From: UBA6136 sp046305255
Lineage (GTDB): Bacteria; Pseudomonadota; Gammaproteobacteria; Methylococcales; Methylococcaceae
Assembly: GCA_046305255.1 (NCBI GenBank)
Contig: JBKCCF010000052.1
Span: 1 to 11,353 of the forward strand
Direction: 5' to 3'
DNA: 11,353 nucleotides
Position numbers and translations under genes: made by a program. Position 1 is the first letter of the stretch; the number at the start of each line of letters is the position of its first letter. Positions 1-7,436 of this stretch are shown one piece after another. The notes under the pieces were generated by a model, which ran no database searches, was not told the DNA's origin, and was given only the letters and a program-made list of their open reading frames with translations.

Positions 1-1678
1 TTTTGTAGTTCTGCCCCTGCCCTACGGTAAAAACCTGTGCCGTGCCGGTCTTGCCGGCAATATGGTAATTCAGACCGCGGGCTATTCCCTTGGCGGTGCC
101 GCGCCGGCCATGAATGACGTCCTGCATGGCATCCACGACCGTTTGCCAGTGTTCGGGGTTGATTGGCTTGCCGTTGGCCGATGTGTCGCGTGGATAGGGA
201 TTTTCGACCGGATAACGCGCCTTCAGACTGTCCACCAGACGAGGCTGGACATTGATGCCATGGTTGGCCAGGATAGCCGTAGCGCGCGCCATTTGCAGCG
301 GCGTCGCCAGAACATAACCCTGACCGATACCGGCTATGACGGTTTCCCCCGCCTGCCAGGGCGCCTTCCTGCGCCTCATTTTCCAGTCTTCGGAGGGGAA
401 TAGTCCGGCTTTTTCACCCGGCAAATCAATTCCGGTGGGCTGGCCAAAACCAAAGCCTTCCTGCATGAAATCATGCAGCTTTTCGATGCCCAACTGGTGT
501 GCCAGTTGGTAGAAATAAACATCGCAGGACTGGGCGATAGCCAGCCGCATGTCGGTAGAACCATGACCCGAGTGACGCCAATCGCGGTATTTGTGGCTGG
601 AATCAGGCAGGCGATAGTAACCGGGGCAAGCGATTTTGTGGGCCGGCGAGAGGTTCAGCAGGTCCAGCCCCGCCAGCGCGACAAAGGGTTTGACCGTCGA
701 TCCGGGCGGATAGGCACCCTTGGTGGCCCGCTCATAGAGGGGCCGCTCCGAGTCCGCCTGCAGGCCGGCATAGCGGGTTTTGTCGATGCCCTGAATAAAG
801 GGATTGGGGTCGTAACTGGGGGTGCTGGCCAGGGCCAGCACCCGACCCGAAGCAGGCTCAATAGCCACCACGGCACCGCTGTATTCGCCGAGCGCATCAA
901 CGGCAATCTTCTGCAGCCCGATGTCCAGCGACAGATGCAGGTCAGCACCGGGCAGGGCCTCTTTGGTCCCCAACCGTTTGAGAATGCGGCCCTTGACGTT
1001 GGTTTCGTATTCGTCGTAACCGGCCCGACCATGCAGAACGGCTTCGTAGCTTTTTTCGAGCCCGCTTTTTCCCGAGAAAAGGGTACCCTGATACTCGGCG
1101 GTACCCAGCGTCTTGAGTTCGGCCTCGTTGATGCGCGCGACATAACCGACTACATGGGCCGTCAATGAGCCATAGGGGTAGCTCCGCACCAGCCGTTTAC
1201 GAATCTCGACACCGGAGAGCCAGGGCAGGCGCAAGGCAACCCGGGCGATGTCTTCCTCCGAAAGGCTCAGCCTGAGCGGGAGGGGTTCAAAACTTTTATG
1301 GACTGCCTGCTGCGATTTGAACCGGCTGATCTCCTCATCAGTGAGCCCGAGCAGCTGGCTCAACTCGGCCAGAGTTCGCGCCATGTCGCCGGCTTGTTCG
1401 GGGGTTACCTCAAGACTGTAGGTCGCCACATTGTCGGCCAGCGGCTCGCCATTTCGATCGAAAATCATGCCCCGTGGCGGGGTTATCGGAGAAATTCTGA
1501 CCTGATTGCCGCGGGCGAGGCTGGAATACAGTTCGTGACTGGACACCTGCAGATAGACCAACCGTGCGACCAGCGCCAGCGTAGCAAACAGCATAAAGGC
1601 GATGCTCGCGACCACCCTGTTGAGGAATACGCTGTTTTCCCGAAAGGCATCACGGGAACTGAAAATCCGATCCATCAT
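1..1678 (-). CDS. mrdA: Penicillin-binding protein 2 (MrdA), partial at its C-terminus
   Basis: This is the class B penicillin-binding protein of the elongasome, an inner-membrane transpeptidase that cross-links side-wall peptidoglycan during rod elongation. The frame is open from the ATG at 1678 to the window edge, giving 559 residues; E. coli PBP2 has 633, so roughly the last 70 are missing. A cytoplasmic tail is followed by one membrane helix at about residues 22-44. The N-terminal dimer domain begins near the PPRGMIFDRNG motif (about 68-77) and includes a GKSGLEKSYE stretch. The transpeptidase domain carries all three signatures: S327-T-V-K330 (catalytic Ser), S384-C-D, where other PBP2s have SAD, and K543-T-G. 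GGAG lies 10 nt before ATGATG; the second ATG at 1675 is an equally possible start. It follows mreD by 76 nt on the same strand, the usual shape-operon order; rodA would be expected next, outside the window. Confidence 0.97.
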   Translation of the reverse strand, partial: MMDRIFSSRDAFRENSVFLNRVVASIAFMLFATLALVARLVYLQVSSHELYSSLARGNQVRISPITPPRGMIFDRNGEPLADNVATYSLEVTPEQAGDMARTLAELSQLLGLTDEEISRFKSQQAVHKSFEPLPLRLSLSEEDIARVALRLPWLSGVEIRKRLVRSYPYGSLTAHVVGYVARINEAELKTLGTAEYQGTLFSGKSGLEKSYEAVLHGRAGYDEYETNVKGRILKRLGTKEALPGADLHLSLDIGLQKIAVDALGEYSGAVVAIEPASGRVLALASTPSYDPNPFIQGIDKTRYAGLQADSERPLYERATKGAYPPGSTVKPFVALAGLDLLNLSPAHKIACPGYYRLPDSSHKYRDWRHSGHGSTDMRLAIAQSCDVYFYQLAHQLGIEKLHDFMQEGFGFGQPTGIDLPGEKAGLFPSEDWKMRRRKAPWQAGETVIAGIGQGYVLATPLQMARATAILANHGINVQPRLVDSLKARYPVENPYPRDTSANGKPINPEHWQTVVDAMQDVIHGRRGTAKGIARGLNYHIAGKTGTAQVFTVGQGQNYK

Positions 1679-1754
1679 CGCGCCCGCTCTCCAGGCTGAC
1701 CGGAGTCATCTGACATCAAGGCCACGCAGACTGGGGTAATCATCGCAATCCGGA

Positions 1755-2249
1755 TCAAGCAGGGCCGACATCGCTGAGACGGCCCAGTTTCCTCATCAGC
1801 AGGCTCAACAACGGCCAGAATAGCGCACCAAACAGGGAGGCCAGCCAATAGAGCTCACGCATCTGATCATCGGGCTCAACCCGCTGCGTCCAGAGCACCA
1901 GCAACTGGGTAGTCAGCAAGAGGCCCACAATCGACAGGGCTTGCTGAACCCTGGTCTGGAGCATAATCTGCCTCCCCCAACGTATCGCCAGGTAGGTGGC
2001 CACCGCGTAGGCAAGGGCATACTGACCCAGCAGGCGCCCGGTCAGCATGTCGGTGATCAACCCAACCAGCCAGGCGGAGCCCACGCCGACCGTCCCGTGC
2101 GTCGTCAGCGCCCAGAAAAACAGGGCCAGGGCGATCCAGTCGGGATTCACGGCCGACCACGGTAGTGGCAGGGGCAGTATCCGTAGTGCCATCACCAGAA
2201 TCAGACTGACCATGACCGCACCATAAGGGTAGTGCCTATTTTGCGACAT
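1755..2249 (-). CDS. mreD: Rod shape-determining membrane protein MreD
   Basis: MreD is a small polytopic inner-membrane protein that works with MreC and MreB to position the elongation machinery. The product has 164 residues, the family's usual size, and is very hydrophobic, with about five or six membrane segments (near residues 10-28, 37-56, 57-75, 76-92, 103-121 and 133-152). The NPDWIALALFFWAL segment and the GLITDMLTGRLLGQYAL stretch are typical of gammaproteobacterial MreD. I chose the ATG at 2249 (MSQNRHYPYG) rather than an in-frame start at 2336, because the upstream part lies deep in mreC and is not hydrophobic, and a GGCGGA sequence lies a few bases before 2249. It overlaps the end of mreC by 14 nt, which suggests translational coupling. 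Confidence 0.95.
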   Translation of the reverse strand: MSQNRHYPYGAVMVSLILVMALRILPLPLPWSAVNPDWIALALFFWALTTHGTVGVGSAWLVGLITDMLTGRLLGQYALAYAVATYLAIRWGRQIMLQTRVQQALSIVGLLLTTQLLVLWTQRVEPDDQMRELYWLASLFGALFWPLLSLLMRKLGRLSDVGPA

Positions 2250-3120
2250 GAGGATCCGCCGGAATTGAAGCGTGCGGCGTGGTGCCGGGAATGCGGGGTA
2301 ATGGAGTGTTGTTACTCCAGACCAGCAACAATTCATGACTGCGGTCCAGTGATGCGACCGGCACGGCGCCGATCACCCCAACCCGATCAGTGCCCGCCTT
2401 GATCGACGCAATCCGGGCCACCGGGTAACCGAGCGGAAAGCCGCCCCCAAGGCCCGAGGTCACCAACAGATCGCCTTCCTTTACATCCGAATTTGCCGGC
2501 AGATAAGGCAAATCCAGCCGATCGACCCTGCCAGTGCCGATCGCAATGGTTCTCAGACCATTGCGATTGACCTGGACCGGTATGGCATGACTGGTATCTG
2601 TAATCATGACGACATCCGCAGTGTAGGGTGTCACATGCAGCACCCTGCCAACAATCCCGCTCGCGTCCAGCACCGCCTGTCCCTCGAACACGCCGAAGCG
2701 ACTGCCCTTATTGATTGCAATCAGATTTTCAAAGGGATCCAGATTGATGGAGAGCGGTTCTGCGATCAGCACCTGATCGCCTACCTTGAAGGATGTATCA
2801 AGCAGGCCGCGCAATCGAGTATTCTCCTGCTCCAGACTGTCGAAGCGCGCCTGCCGGCCTTTCAACAACAGCGACTCGCTGCGTAGCCGCTGATTTTCCG
2901 CAAGCAGGGACGACTGGGTGCTGAGAGCCTCAACGGTCTCATTCAGCAGACGTGCGGAACCACTGACCAGCTTCTGGAGGGGATAGGACACAGGGGACAG
3001 AAGCGTTCGCATACGGGTCAACGGACTGTGCTGCTCAAGAGCCAGCAACACCAGTGACGCCACAACACAGGCGAAAAGCCGGACGTTTTGGGAAGAACCC
3101 CGCGAAAATAACGGCTTGAT
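2236..3120 (-). CDS. mreC: Rod shape-determining protein MreC, apparent non-canonical ATC start
   Basis: MreC is a bitopic inner-membrane protein whose periplasmic part links PBP2 and the MreB/MreD assembly. Read from 3120 it has 294 codons: a short basic tail (xKPLFSRGSSQNVR), a membrane helix at about 13-29, a coiled coil at about 59-109 rich in Leu, Glu and Gln (SSLLAENQRL...SLEQENTRLRGLL), then the beta-rich MreC core with motifs such as ASGIVGRV, TDTSHAIPVQ and GDLLVTSGLGGGFPLGYPV. The KPLFSRG tail matches known MreC N-termini, but its first codon is ATC. In frame there is no ATG, GTG or TTG between the mreB stop codon and a GTG at 3063. Starting at 3063 would drop the tail and cut into the membrane helix, giving 275 residues. 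GGGAG lies 6 nt before the ATC, good Shine-Dalgarno spacing. Identity is certain; the start is not. Confidence 0.93.
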   Translation of the reverse strand: MKPLFSRGSSQNVRLFACVVASLVLLALEQHSPLTRMRTLLSPVSYPLQKLVSGSARLLNETVEALSTQSSLLAENQRLRSESLLLKGRQARFDSLEQENTRLRGLLDTSFKVGDQVLIAEPLSINLDPFENLIAINKGSRFGVFEGQAVLDASGIVGRVLHVTPYTADVVMITDTSHAIPVQVNRNGLRTIAIGTGRVDRLDLPYLPANSDVKEGDLLVTSGLGGGFPLGYPVARIASIKAGTDRVGVIGAVPVASLDRSHELLLVWSNNTPLPRIPGTTPHASIPADPHVAK

Positions 3121-3174
3121 GGCTAGCTCCCACTCCTGATGCGCCGCAACGTTATAGTGCCCGCTGTTGCCTGA

Positions 3175-4221
3175 CTACTCCAGATTGAAGCCCACCGGGC
3201 TATCACTGTCGAGCAGTTCGAGGATTTTGCCACCTCCTCGGGCTACACAGGTCATGGGATCCTCGGCAATGTGTACTGGCAAGCCGGTTTCCTCGGCGAT
3301 CAACCGGTCAATATCCTTCAGCAGGGCTCCGCCACCGGTGATGTAGATCCCTCGTTCGGCCACATCGGCACCCAGCTCCGGCGGCGTATTCTCAAGCGCG
3401 ACCTTGACTGCACCGACAATAGCCTGCAGCGGCTCCTGAATGGCTTCATGTATTTCGTTGTTATTGAGAACGAAACTGCGGGGTACTCCCTCCGCCAGGT
3501 TACGTCCCCGCACCTCAATCTCCAGTACTTCACTGCCAGGATAGGCAGTACCGACTTCCATCTTGATGCGCTCGGCTGTGGCCTCGCCGATCAGTGTGCC
3601 GTAGTTGCGCCGAACGTAATTGATGATGGCGTCGTCGAGACGATCGCCCCCCACCCGCACAGAGGCCGAATACACCACGCCGTTCAGGGAAATCACGCCC
3701 ACTTCGGAGGTGCCGCCACCGATATCCAGCACCATGGAACCGCGCGCCTCATCGACCGGCAAACCGGCACCCACGGCCGCTGCCATCGGCTCTTCGATGA
3801 GATACACCTCGCGGGCGCCGGCCCCGAGTGCAGATTCCTTGATGGCGCGACGCTCCACCTGGGTCGAACCACAGGGAACGCAGATCATCACCCGGGGACT
3901 CGGCCGAAACAGCTTGTTACGATGCACCTTGTGGATGAAGTACTGGAGCATCTTTTCGGTAACCGTGAAATCGGCGATGACGCCGTCTTTCAGCGGGCGG
4001 ATGGCGGTGATGTTGCCAGGGGTTCGCCCCAGCATCGACTTGGCTGCCGCACCGACGGCGGCCACCGTTTTGTGGCCGCGGGCGCGATCCTCACGGATGG
4101 CTACAACGGAGGGTTCGTTGAGGACGATACCCTGCCCCCGGATGAAAATAAGCGTATTGGCCGTACCGAGGTCGATGGACAAATCGTTAGAGTAGAAGCC
4201 CCGGAGTCGTTTGAACAACAT
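3175..4221 (-). CDS. mreB: Rod shape-determining actin homologue MreB
   Basis: MreB is a bacterial actin that forms membrane-bound filaments and directs side-wall synthesis with MreC, MreD, RodZ, RodA and PBP2. The product has 348 residues against 347 in E. coli. The nucleotide-binding signatures of the actin fold are in place: phosphate-1 DLGTANTL (17-24), phosphate-2 LDIGGGTSEVGV (165-176) and the adenosine motif ITGGGALLKDID (294-305). The start MLFKRLRGFYS is an amphipathic, basic segment consistent with membrane attachment. I chose the ATG at 4221 because it begins this conserved N-terminus; the in-frame extension to 4266 (MLLLNYPPLFNG) is not MreB-like. It is the first gene of the mreBCD-mrdA operon, divergent from gatC across 234 bp. 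The gap to the mreC start region is 54 nt and holds no terminator. Confidence 0.98.
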   Translation of the reverse strand: MLFKRLRGFYSNDLSIDLGTANTLIFIRGQGIVLNEPSVVAIREDRARGHKTVAAVGAAAKSMLGRTPGNITAIRPLKDGVIADFTVTEKMLQYFIHKVHRNKLFRPSPRVMICVPCGSTQVERRAIKESALGAGAREVYLIEEPMAAAVGAGLPVDEARGSMVLDIGGGTSEVGVISLNGVVYSASVRVGGDRLDDAIINYVRRNYGTLIGEATAERIKMEVGTAYPGSEVLEIEVRGRNLAEGVPRSFVLNNNEIHEAIQEPLQAIVGAVKVALENTPPELGADVAERGIYITGGGALLKDIDRLIAEETGLPVHIAEDPMTCVARGGGKILELLDSDSPVGFNLE

Positions 4222-4237
4222 GATTTTCTGGCCGTTA

Positions 4238-4266
4238 AATAAAGGCGGGTAATTTAGCAAGAGCAA
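4238..4266 (-). promoter_or_regulatory. Possible sigma70 promoter for mreBCD-mrdA
   Basis: On the minus strand TTGCTC (4266-4261) is separated by 17 nt from TTTATT (4243-4238), which lies 16 nt upstream of the mreB ATG. The match is weak: 3 of 6 at -35 and 4 of 6 at -10. Transcription from here would leave a leader of only about 10 nt, so the real promoter may lie further upstream towards gatC. Confidence 0.25.
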
Positions 4267-4387
4267 GCAAGCCAGGGCAAGAATACTGATTATTTCATCG
4301 CGCCAAACTCACGCTACACCCGGCATCGACAACAGCGGGGTTCACGCCCTGAGGGCCGCCCCTCTCAGCCCTGCCGATGAATTGTCT

Positions 4388-4416
4388 TTGACTGCCCGTG
4401 ACGCTTTCCCAATAAT
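4388..4416 (+). promoter_or_regulatory. Sigma70-type promoter of the gat cluster
   Basis: TTGACT (4388-4393) and AATAAT (4411-4416) are separated by exactly 17 nt. Each matches consensus at 5 of 6 positions. Initiation would be expected near 4423, giving a leader of about 33 nt before the gatC ATG. It lies in the 234-bp divergent region between mreB and gatC and is the best promoter match I see in the window. Confidence 0.7.
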
Positions 4417-4455
4417 GGTGCCAACAGAAGCCCATGATCGCCCCCGAGAACCACC

Positions 4456-4743
4456 ATGTCCCTGACCACCGAAGATGTCAACAAAATTGCCTGGCTCGCC
4501 CGGCTTGCTATTGATCCCGATAAGGTCGGCTCCTACGCTCGCGACCTGTCTGGCATACTCGATTTCATTGAGCAGATGGGTACAGTCGATACCACTGATG
4601 TCGCACCCATGGCGCACCCATTGGATCAGGTACAGCGCCTTCGACCCGATGTCGTGAGCGAAGCCGACCAGCGCGCCCTGTTCCAGAGCATTGCCCCGGC
4701 TGTCGAGGCCGGGCTGTATCTGGTGCCCAAGGTCATAGAATGA
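4456..4743 (+). CDS. gatC: Aspartyl/glutamyl-tRNA amidotransferase subunit C
   Basis: GatC is the small subunit that wraps around GatA and GatB and stabilises the GatCAB complex in the cytoplasm. The product has 95 residues, the normal length. Family landmarks are the N-terminal helix with VNKIAWLARLAI (residues 8-19), the helix with LSGILDFIEQM, the APMAHPLD turn, the LRPDVV motif and the C-terminal LVPKVIE. The ATG at 4456 gives the expected MSLTTEDV start, although the Shine-Dalgarno match is poor. It is the first gene of the gat cluster. gatA follows after a 99-nt gap that contains a strong GC hairpin, longer than the gap usually seen between these subunit genes. Confidence 0.97.
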   Translation: MSLTTEDVNKIAWLARLAIDPDKVGSYARDLSGILDFIEQMGTVDTTDVAPMAHPLDQVQRLRPDVVSEADQRALFQSIAPAVEAGLYLVPKVIE

Positions 4744-4746
4744 TCG

Positions 4747-4763
4747 GGCGGCTGCCAGCCGCC
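4747..4763 (+). other. GC-rich hairpin between gatC and gatA
   Basis: GGCGGCT (4747-4753) and AGCCGCC (4757-4763) form a perfect 7-bp stem with a 3-nt loop, beginning 3 nt after the gatC stop codon. No run of T follows, so it is not a classical intrinsic terminator. It could slow 3' decay, partly attenuate transcription or pause the ribosome; no function is shown by the sequence. Confidence 0.6.
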
Positions 4764-4842
4764 TGCCCCGCCAACTGGTCCCCACAAGGCGCTTGCTGCC
4801 AGCTTGCGACTGGGGAAGACGCAGGATTCCGGAAACACATCA

Positions 4843-6291
4843 ATGCATGAAAAAACCATAGCCGAACTGGTGCTCGGCCTCAAACAGAAGGATTACAGCA
4901 GCCTGGAACTGACGCAGGCGTTTCTCGCCCGCATACAACAGCACGACACCACGCTCAACAGCTTCATCACCGTGACCGAAGAAGCCGCCCTGGCAGCCGC
5001 CAAAGCGGCCGATGACCGCATCGCGCAAGGCTATGCCGGCCCGCTGACCGGTGTGCCGATTGCACAGAAAGACATTTTCTGCACGGAGGGTGTGCGCTCC
5101 AGTTGTGGCTCGAAAATGCTCGACAACTTCATCTCTCCCTACGACGCTACCGTGGTTGAACGCATCAAGCAGGCCGGTACCGTGATGCTGGGCAAACTGA
5201 ACATGGACGAGTTCGCGATGGGGTCGTCCAATGAAACCAGCTACTACGGTCCGGTTCGCAATCCCTGGGACCAACAGGCGGTACCCGGCGGATCCTCCGG
5301 TGGCTCGGCCGCCGCCGTTGCGGCGCGGCTTGTGCCGGGCGCCACCGGCACCGATACCGGCGGCTCCATCCGCCAACCTGCATCCTTCTGCGGCATTACC
5401 GGACTCAAGCCGACCTACGGGCTGGTCTCCCGCTGGGGGATGATCGCCTTTGCTTCCAGTCTTGATCAGGCCGGCCCCATGGCCCGCACCGCCGAGGATT
5501 GCGCGCTGATGCTGCAGGCCATGGCCGGTTTCGATCCGCGCGACTCCACCTGTCTGGATCGACCGGTGCCGGATTACTCCGCGCCCCTCAACAACAGCCT
5601 CAAAGGTCTGCGGATAGGCCTGCCCCGTGAGTTCTTTGGTGACGGACTGGACGCCGACATCGCGCGTCTGATTCAGGATGCCGTGGCTGAGTATCAAAAA
5701 CTGGGTGCAACGGTGAAGGAAATCTCACTGCCCAATATGCACCTGTCGGCTCCGGCCTACTATGTTGTCGCCCCGGCTGAATGTTCGTCCAATCTGGCGC
5801 GCCTCGACGGGGTCCGCTACGGCCATCGCTGCGCTGATCCGAAAGATCTGAATGATCTCTACACCCGCTCCCGCGGCGAGGGTTTCGGTGCCGAAGTCCA
5901 GCGCCGCATCCTGATCGGTACCTACGCACTATCGGCGGGCTACTATGACGCCTACTACCTCAAGGCACAGCAAATACGCCGCCTGATCAGCGATGATTTC
6001 AAGCGGGCCTTTGCCGAAGTCGATGTCATCATGGGGCCGACTGCGCCCTCGGTTGCCTTCCGTTTTGGCGAAAAAAGTGCCGACCCCATCGCGATGTATC
6101 TCTCGGATATTTACACCATTGCCGTCAATCTGGCGGGTCTGCCAGGCATGTCGGTACCGGTAGGATTCTCCGGCGGTATGCCGGTGGGCATGCAAATCAT
6201 CGGCAATTATTTTGCCGAAGCACAACTGCTTAATGTCGCCCACTGTTACCAGCAAGTCAGCGACTGGCATACACGATCCCCTGCGTTGTAA
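4843..6291 (+). CDS. gatA: Aspartyl/glutamyl-tRNA amidotransferase subunit A
   Basis: GatA is the amidase-signature subunit that hydrolyses glutamine and passes ammonia to GatB, which uses it to amidate Glu-tRNA(Gln) and/or Asp-tRNA(Asn). The product has 482 residues, typical for the family. The catalytic Ser-cisSer-Lys triad is complete: K76 in GVPIAQKDIFC, S151 in GGSSGGSAAAVA and S175 in DTGGSIRQPA. The spacings of 75 and 24 residues are the same as in the well-studied S. aureus GatA. The C-terminal half carries the expected RILIGTYALSAGYYDAYY and AGLPGMSVPVGF stretches. I chose the ATG at 4843 (MHEKTIAEL), which matches known GatA starts and has GGA upstream; a TTG at 4804 would add 13 residues that do not look conserved. 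The downstream neighbour is not gatB, as would be usual, but an unrelated zinc-ribbon gene. Confidence 0.98.
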   Translation: MHEKTIAELVLGLKQKDYSSLELTQAFLARIQQHDTTLNSFITVTEEAALAAAKAADDRIAQGYAGPLTGVPIAQKDIFCTEGVRSSCGSKMLDNFISPYDATVVERIKQAGTVMLGKLNMDEFAMGSSNETSYYGPVRNPWDQQAVPGGSSGGSAAAVAARLVPGATGTDTGGSIRQPASFCGITGLKPTYGLVSRWGMIAFASSLDQAGPMARTAEDCALMLQAMAGFDPRDSTCLDRPVPDYSAPLNNSLKGLRIGLPREFFGDGLDADIARLIQDAVAEYQKLGATVKEISLPNMHLSAPAYYVVAPAECSSNLARLDGVRYGHRCADPKDLNDLYTRSRGEGFGAEVQRRILIGTYALSAGYYDAYYLKAQQIRRLISDDFKRAFAEVDVIMGPTAPSVAFRFGEKSADPIAMYLSDIYTIAVNLAGLPGMSVPVGFSGGMPVGMQIIGNYFAEAQLLNVAHCYQQVSDWHTRSPAL

Positions 6292-6347
6292 CGTTGCGGG
6301 CAGACAGGTTCCTGCACGCCAGCCTTACGGGTTATTAGCGCAGCGCC

Positions 6348-7400
6348 ATGGCGTCGGGTCGCGTGTTTGAAATGCTGTGGGATTGCCGCTATTGCGGCAC
6401 CCGCAAACTGCTGGCCCGCAACCAGCGCTACTGCCCACACTGCGGCGCAACGCAGGATCCGGAGACTCGCTACTTCCCGGCAGAGCACGAGAAGATTGAG
6501 GTCACCGGTTACGAATACGAAGGCGCAGACAAACTGTGTAAAGCCTGTCAGTCGCCGAATGGCGCCCGTGCGGAGTTTTGCGGCTACTGCGGAGCGTCAC
6601 TAAGTGATGCGATTGCCGCACCTCGGGTTGCGGATCAGGTGCGTAGCACCGAGGAGACGTTTGCCGAAAGCCTCTCCCTGCACCGCCAGCAGGAAGCGGC
6701 CCGGCGCGATCTGACACACATGCTGCAAAAACCGGTGCGCCGACCCGGTCGCTGGCGCCGGGCCGGGCGCATGGGTCTGGCCCTGGTCATCGTGCTGATG
6801 GGTTCGCTTTTCTGGACTCGCCACAACATCGTGACCCTCACCGGCCACTACTGGCGACAGGAGATCAGTATTGAGCGTTTTGGCCCGGTACAGGCGTCCA
6901 TGTGGTGCAATCAACTGCCGCCGGGAGCCTATGGCGTGATAAGTCGCTCCGAGATCCGGCGTTACCACCGCGTTGCCGATAGCCAGGACTGTCATATCCA
7001 CAGGGTAGACCGGGGTGATGGCAGCTATCAGGAAAAAACCGAATGCCAGCCGCGCTACTGGAGCGAGCCGGTGTATGACCTGCGTTGCGATTACCGCATC
7101 GACCGGTGGCGGCCGAGCCGGACCGTGACGGCCGAGGGCTTCACGATCGCGCCCCGCTGGCCAGACACCGGCATCATCAGTAACCGTGCCTGCCTGGGCT
7201 GTGAGCGGGAAGGCCAACGTTCCGGCCGCTATGAACTGCTACTGCAGGCAGGCAAACGGAAGGAATTCCGTTGCGCGCTGCCCCAGGCGCGTTGGCGCGA
7301 ACTGCCGGAAGGGTCGCGCTGGCGACTTGAGGTGGGCGCTCTGGACGGTCGTCCGCGCTGTGACAGCCTGACGCCCGCAGGCCCGGGCGAACAATTTTAG
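6348..7400 (+). CDS. Membrane protein with two N-terminal zinc ribbons, function unknown
   Basis: I do not recognise a characterised function. With the ATG at 6348 the product has 350 residues. Two treble-clef-like zinc ribbons are visible: C13-x2-C16-x12-C29-x2-C32 and C64-x2-C67-x10-C78-x2-C81. A charged, probably helical linker (about 95-140) ends in the basic stretch RRPGRWRRAGR, followed by one membrane helix at about 140-156, so the zinc ribbons should be cytoplasmic and the roughly 190-residue C-terminal part periplasmic. That part has eight cysteines and a VDRGDGSY...PVYDLRCDYRIDRW segment that I associate with uncharacterised zinc-ribbon proteins of other proteobacteria. The ATG at 6372 (MLWDCRYCGT) fits the usual homologue start and may be the true one; neither has a convincing ribosome site. 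The gene sits between gatA (56 nt) and gatB (36 nt) in the same direction, so it is probably cotranscribed. GC content resembles its neighbours. Confidence 0.85.
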   Translation: MASGRVFEMLWDCRYCGTRKLLARNQRYCPHCGATQDPETRYFPAEHEKIEVTGYEYEGADKLCKACQSPNGARAEFCGYCGASLSDAIAAPRVADQVRSTEETFAESLSLHRQQEAARRDLTHMLQKPVRRPGRWRRAGRMGLALVIVLMGSLFWTRHNIVTLTGHYWRQEISIERFGPVQASMWCNQLPPGAYGVISRSEIRRYHRVADSQDCHIHRVDRGDGSYQEKTECQPRYWSEPVYDLRCDYRIDRWRPSRTVTAEGFTIAPRWPDTGIISNRACLGCEREGQRSGRYELLLQAGKRKEFRCALPQARWRELPEGSRWRLEVGALDGRPRCDSLTPAGPGEQF

Positions 7401-7436
7401 AACCCTACTCCTACTTACGTTAGAAGGTTGATGACC

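Noticed and set aside
527..535. SCD rather than SxN second motif in PBP2
   Set aside because: PBP2 proteins normally carry S-x-D here (SAD in E. coli), so this is not a damaged active site.
473..1168. 231-codon open frame on the plus strand
   Set aside because: It is antisense to mrdA, whose transpeptidase motifs are intact on the minus strand; the translation has no family features.
3271..4242. 323-codon plus-strand open frame antisense to mreB
   Set aside because: Long only because of GC-rich codon structure in the complementary strand; the product is His/Gly-rich low-information sequence and mreB is certain.
4349..4368. CTGAG/CTCAG short inverted repeat in the mreB-gatC divergent region
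   Set aside because: Only five paired bases around a GC-rich loop with no T run; too weak to call an operator or terminator.
4840..5697. 285-codon minus-strand open frame within gatA
   Set aside because: Antisense shadow of gatA; the catalytic triad and full family length are on the plus strand.
6600..7217. 205-codon minus-strand open frame inside the zinc-ribbon gene
   Set aside because: The plus-strand frame has ordered zinc ribbons, a basic linker and a membrane helix, whereas this one has no recognisable features.
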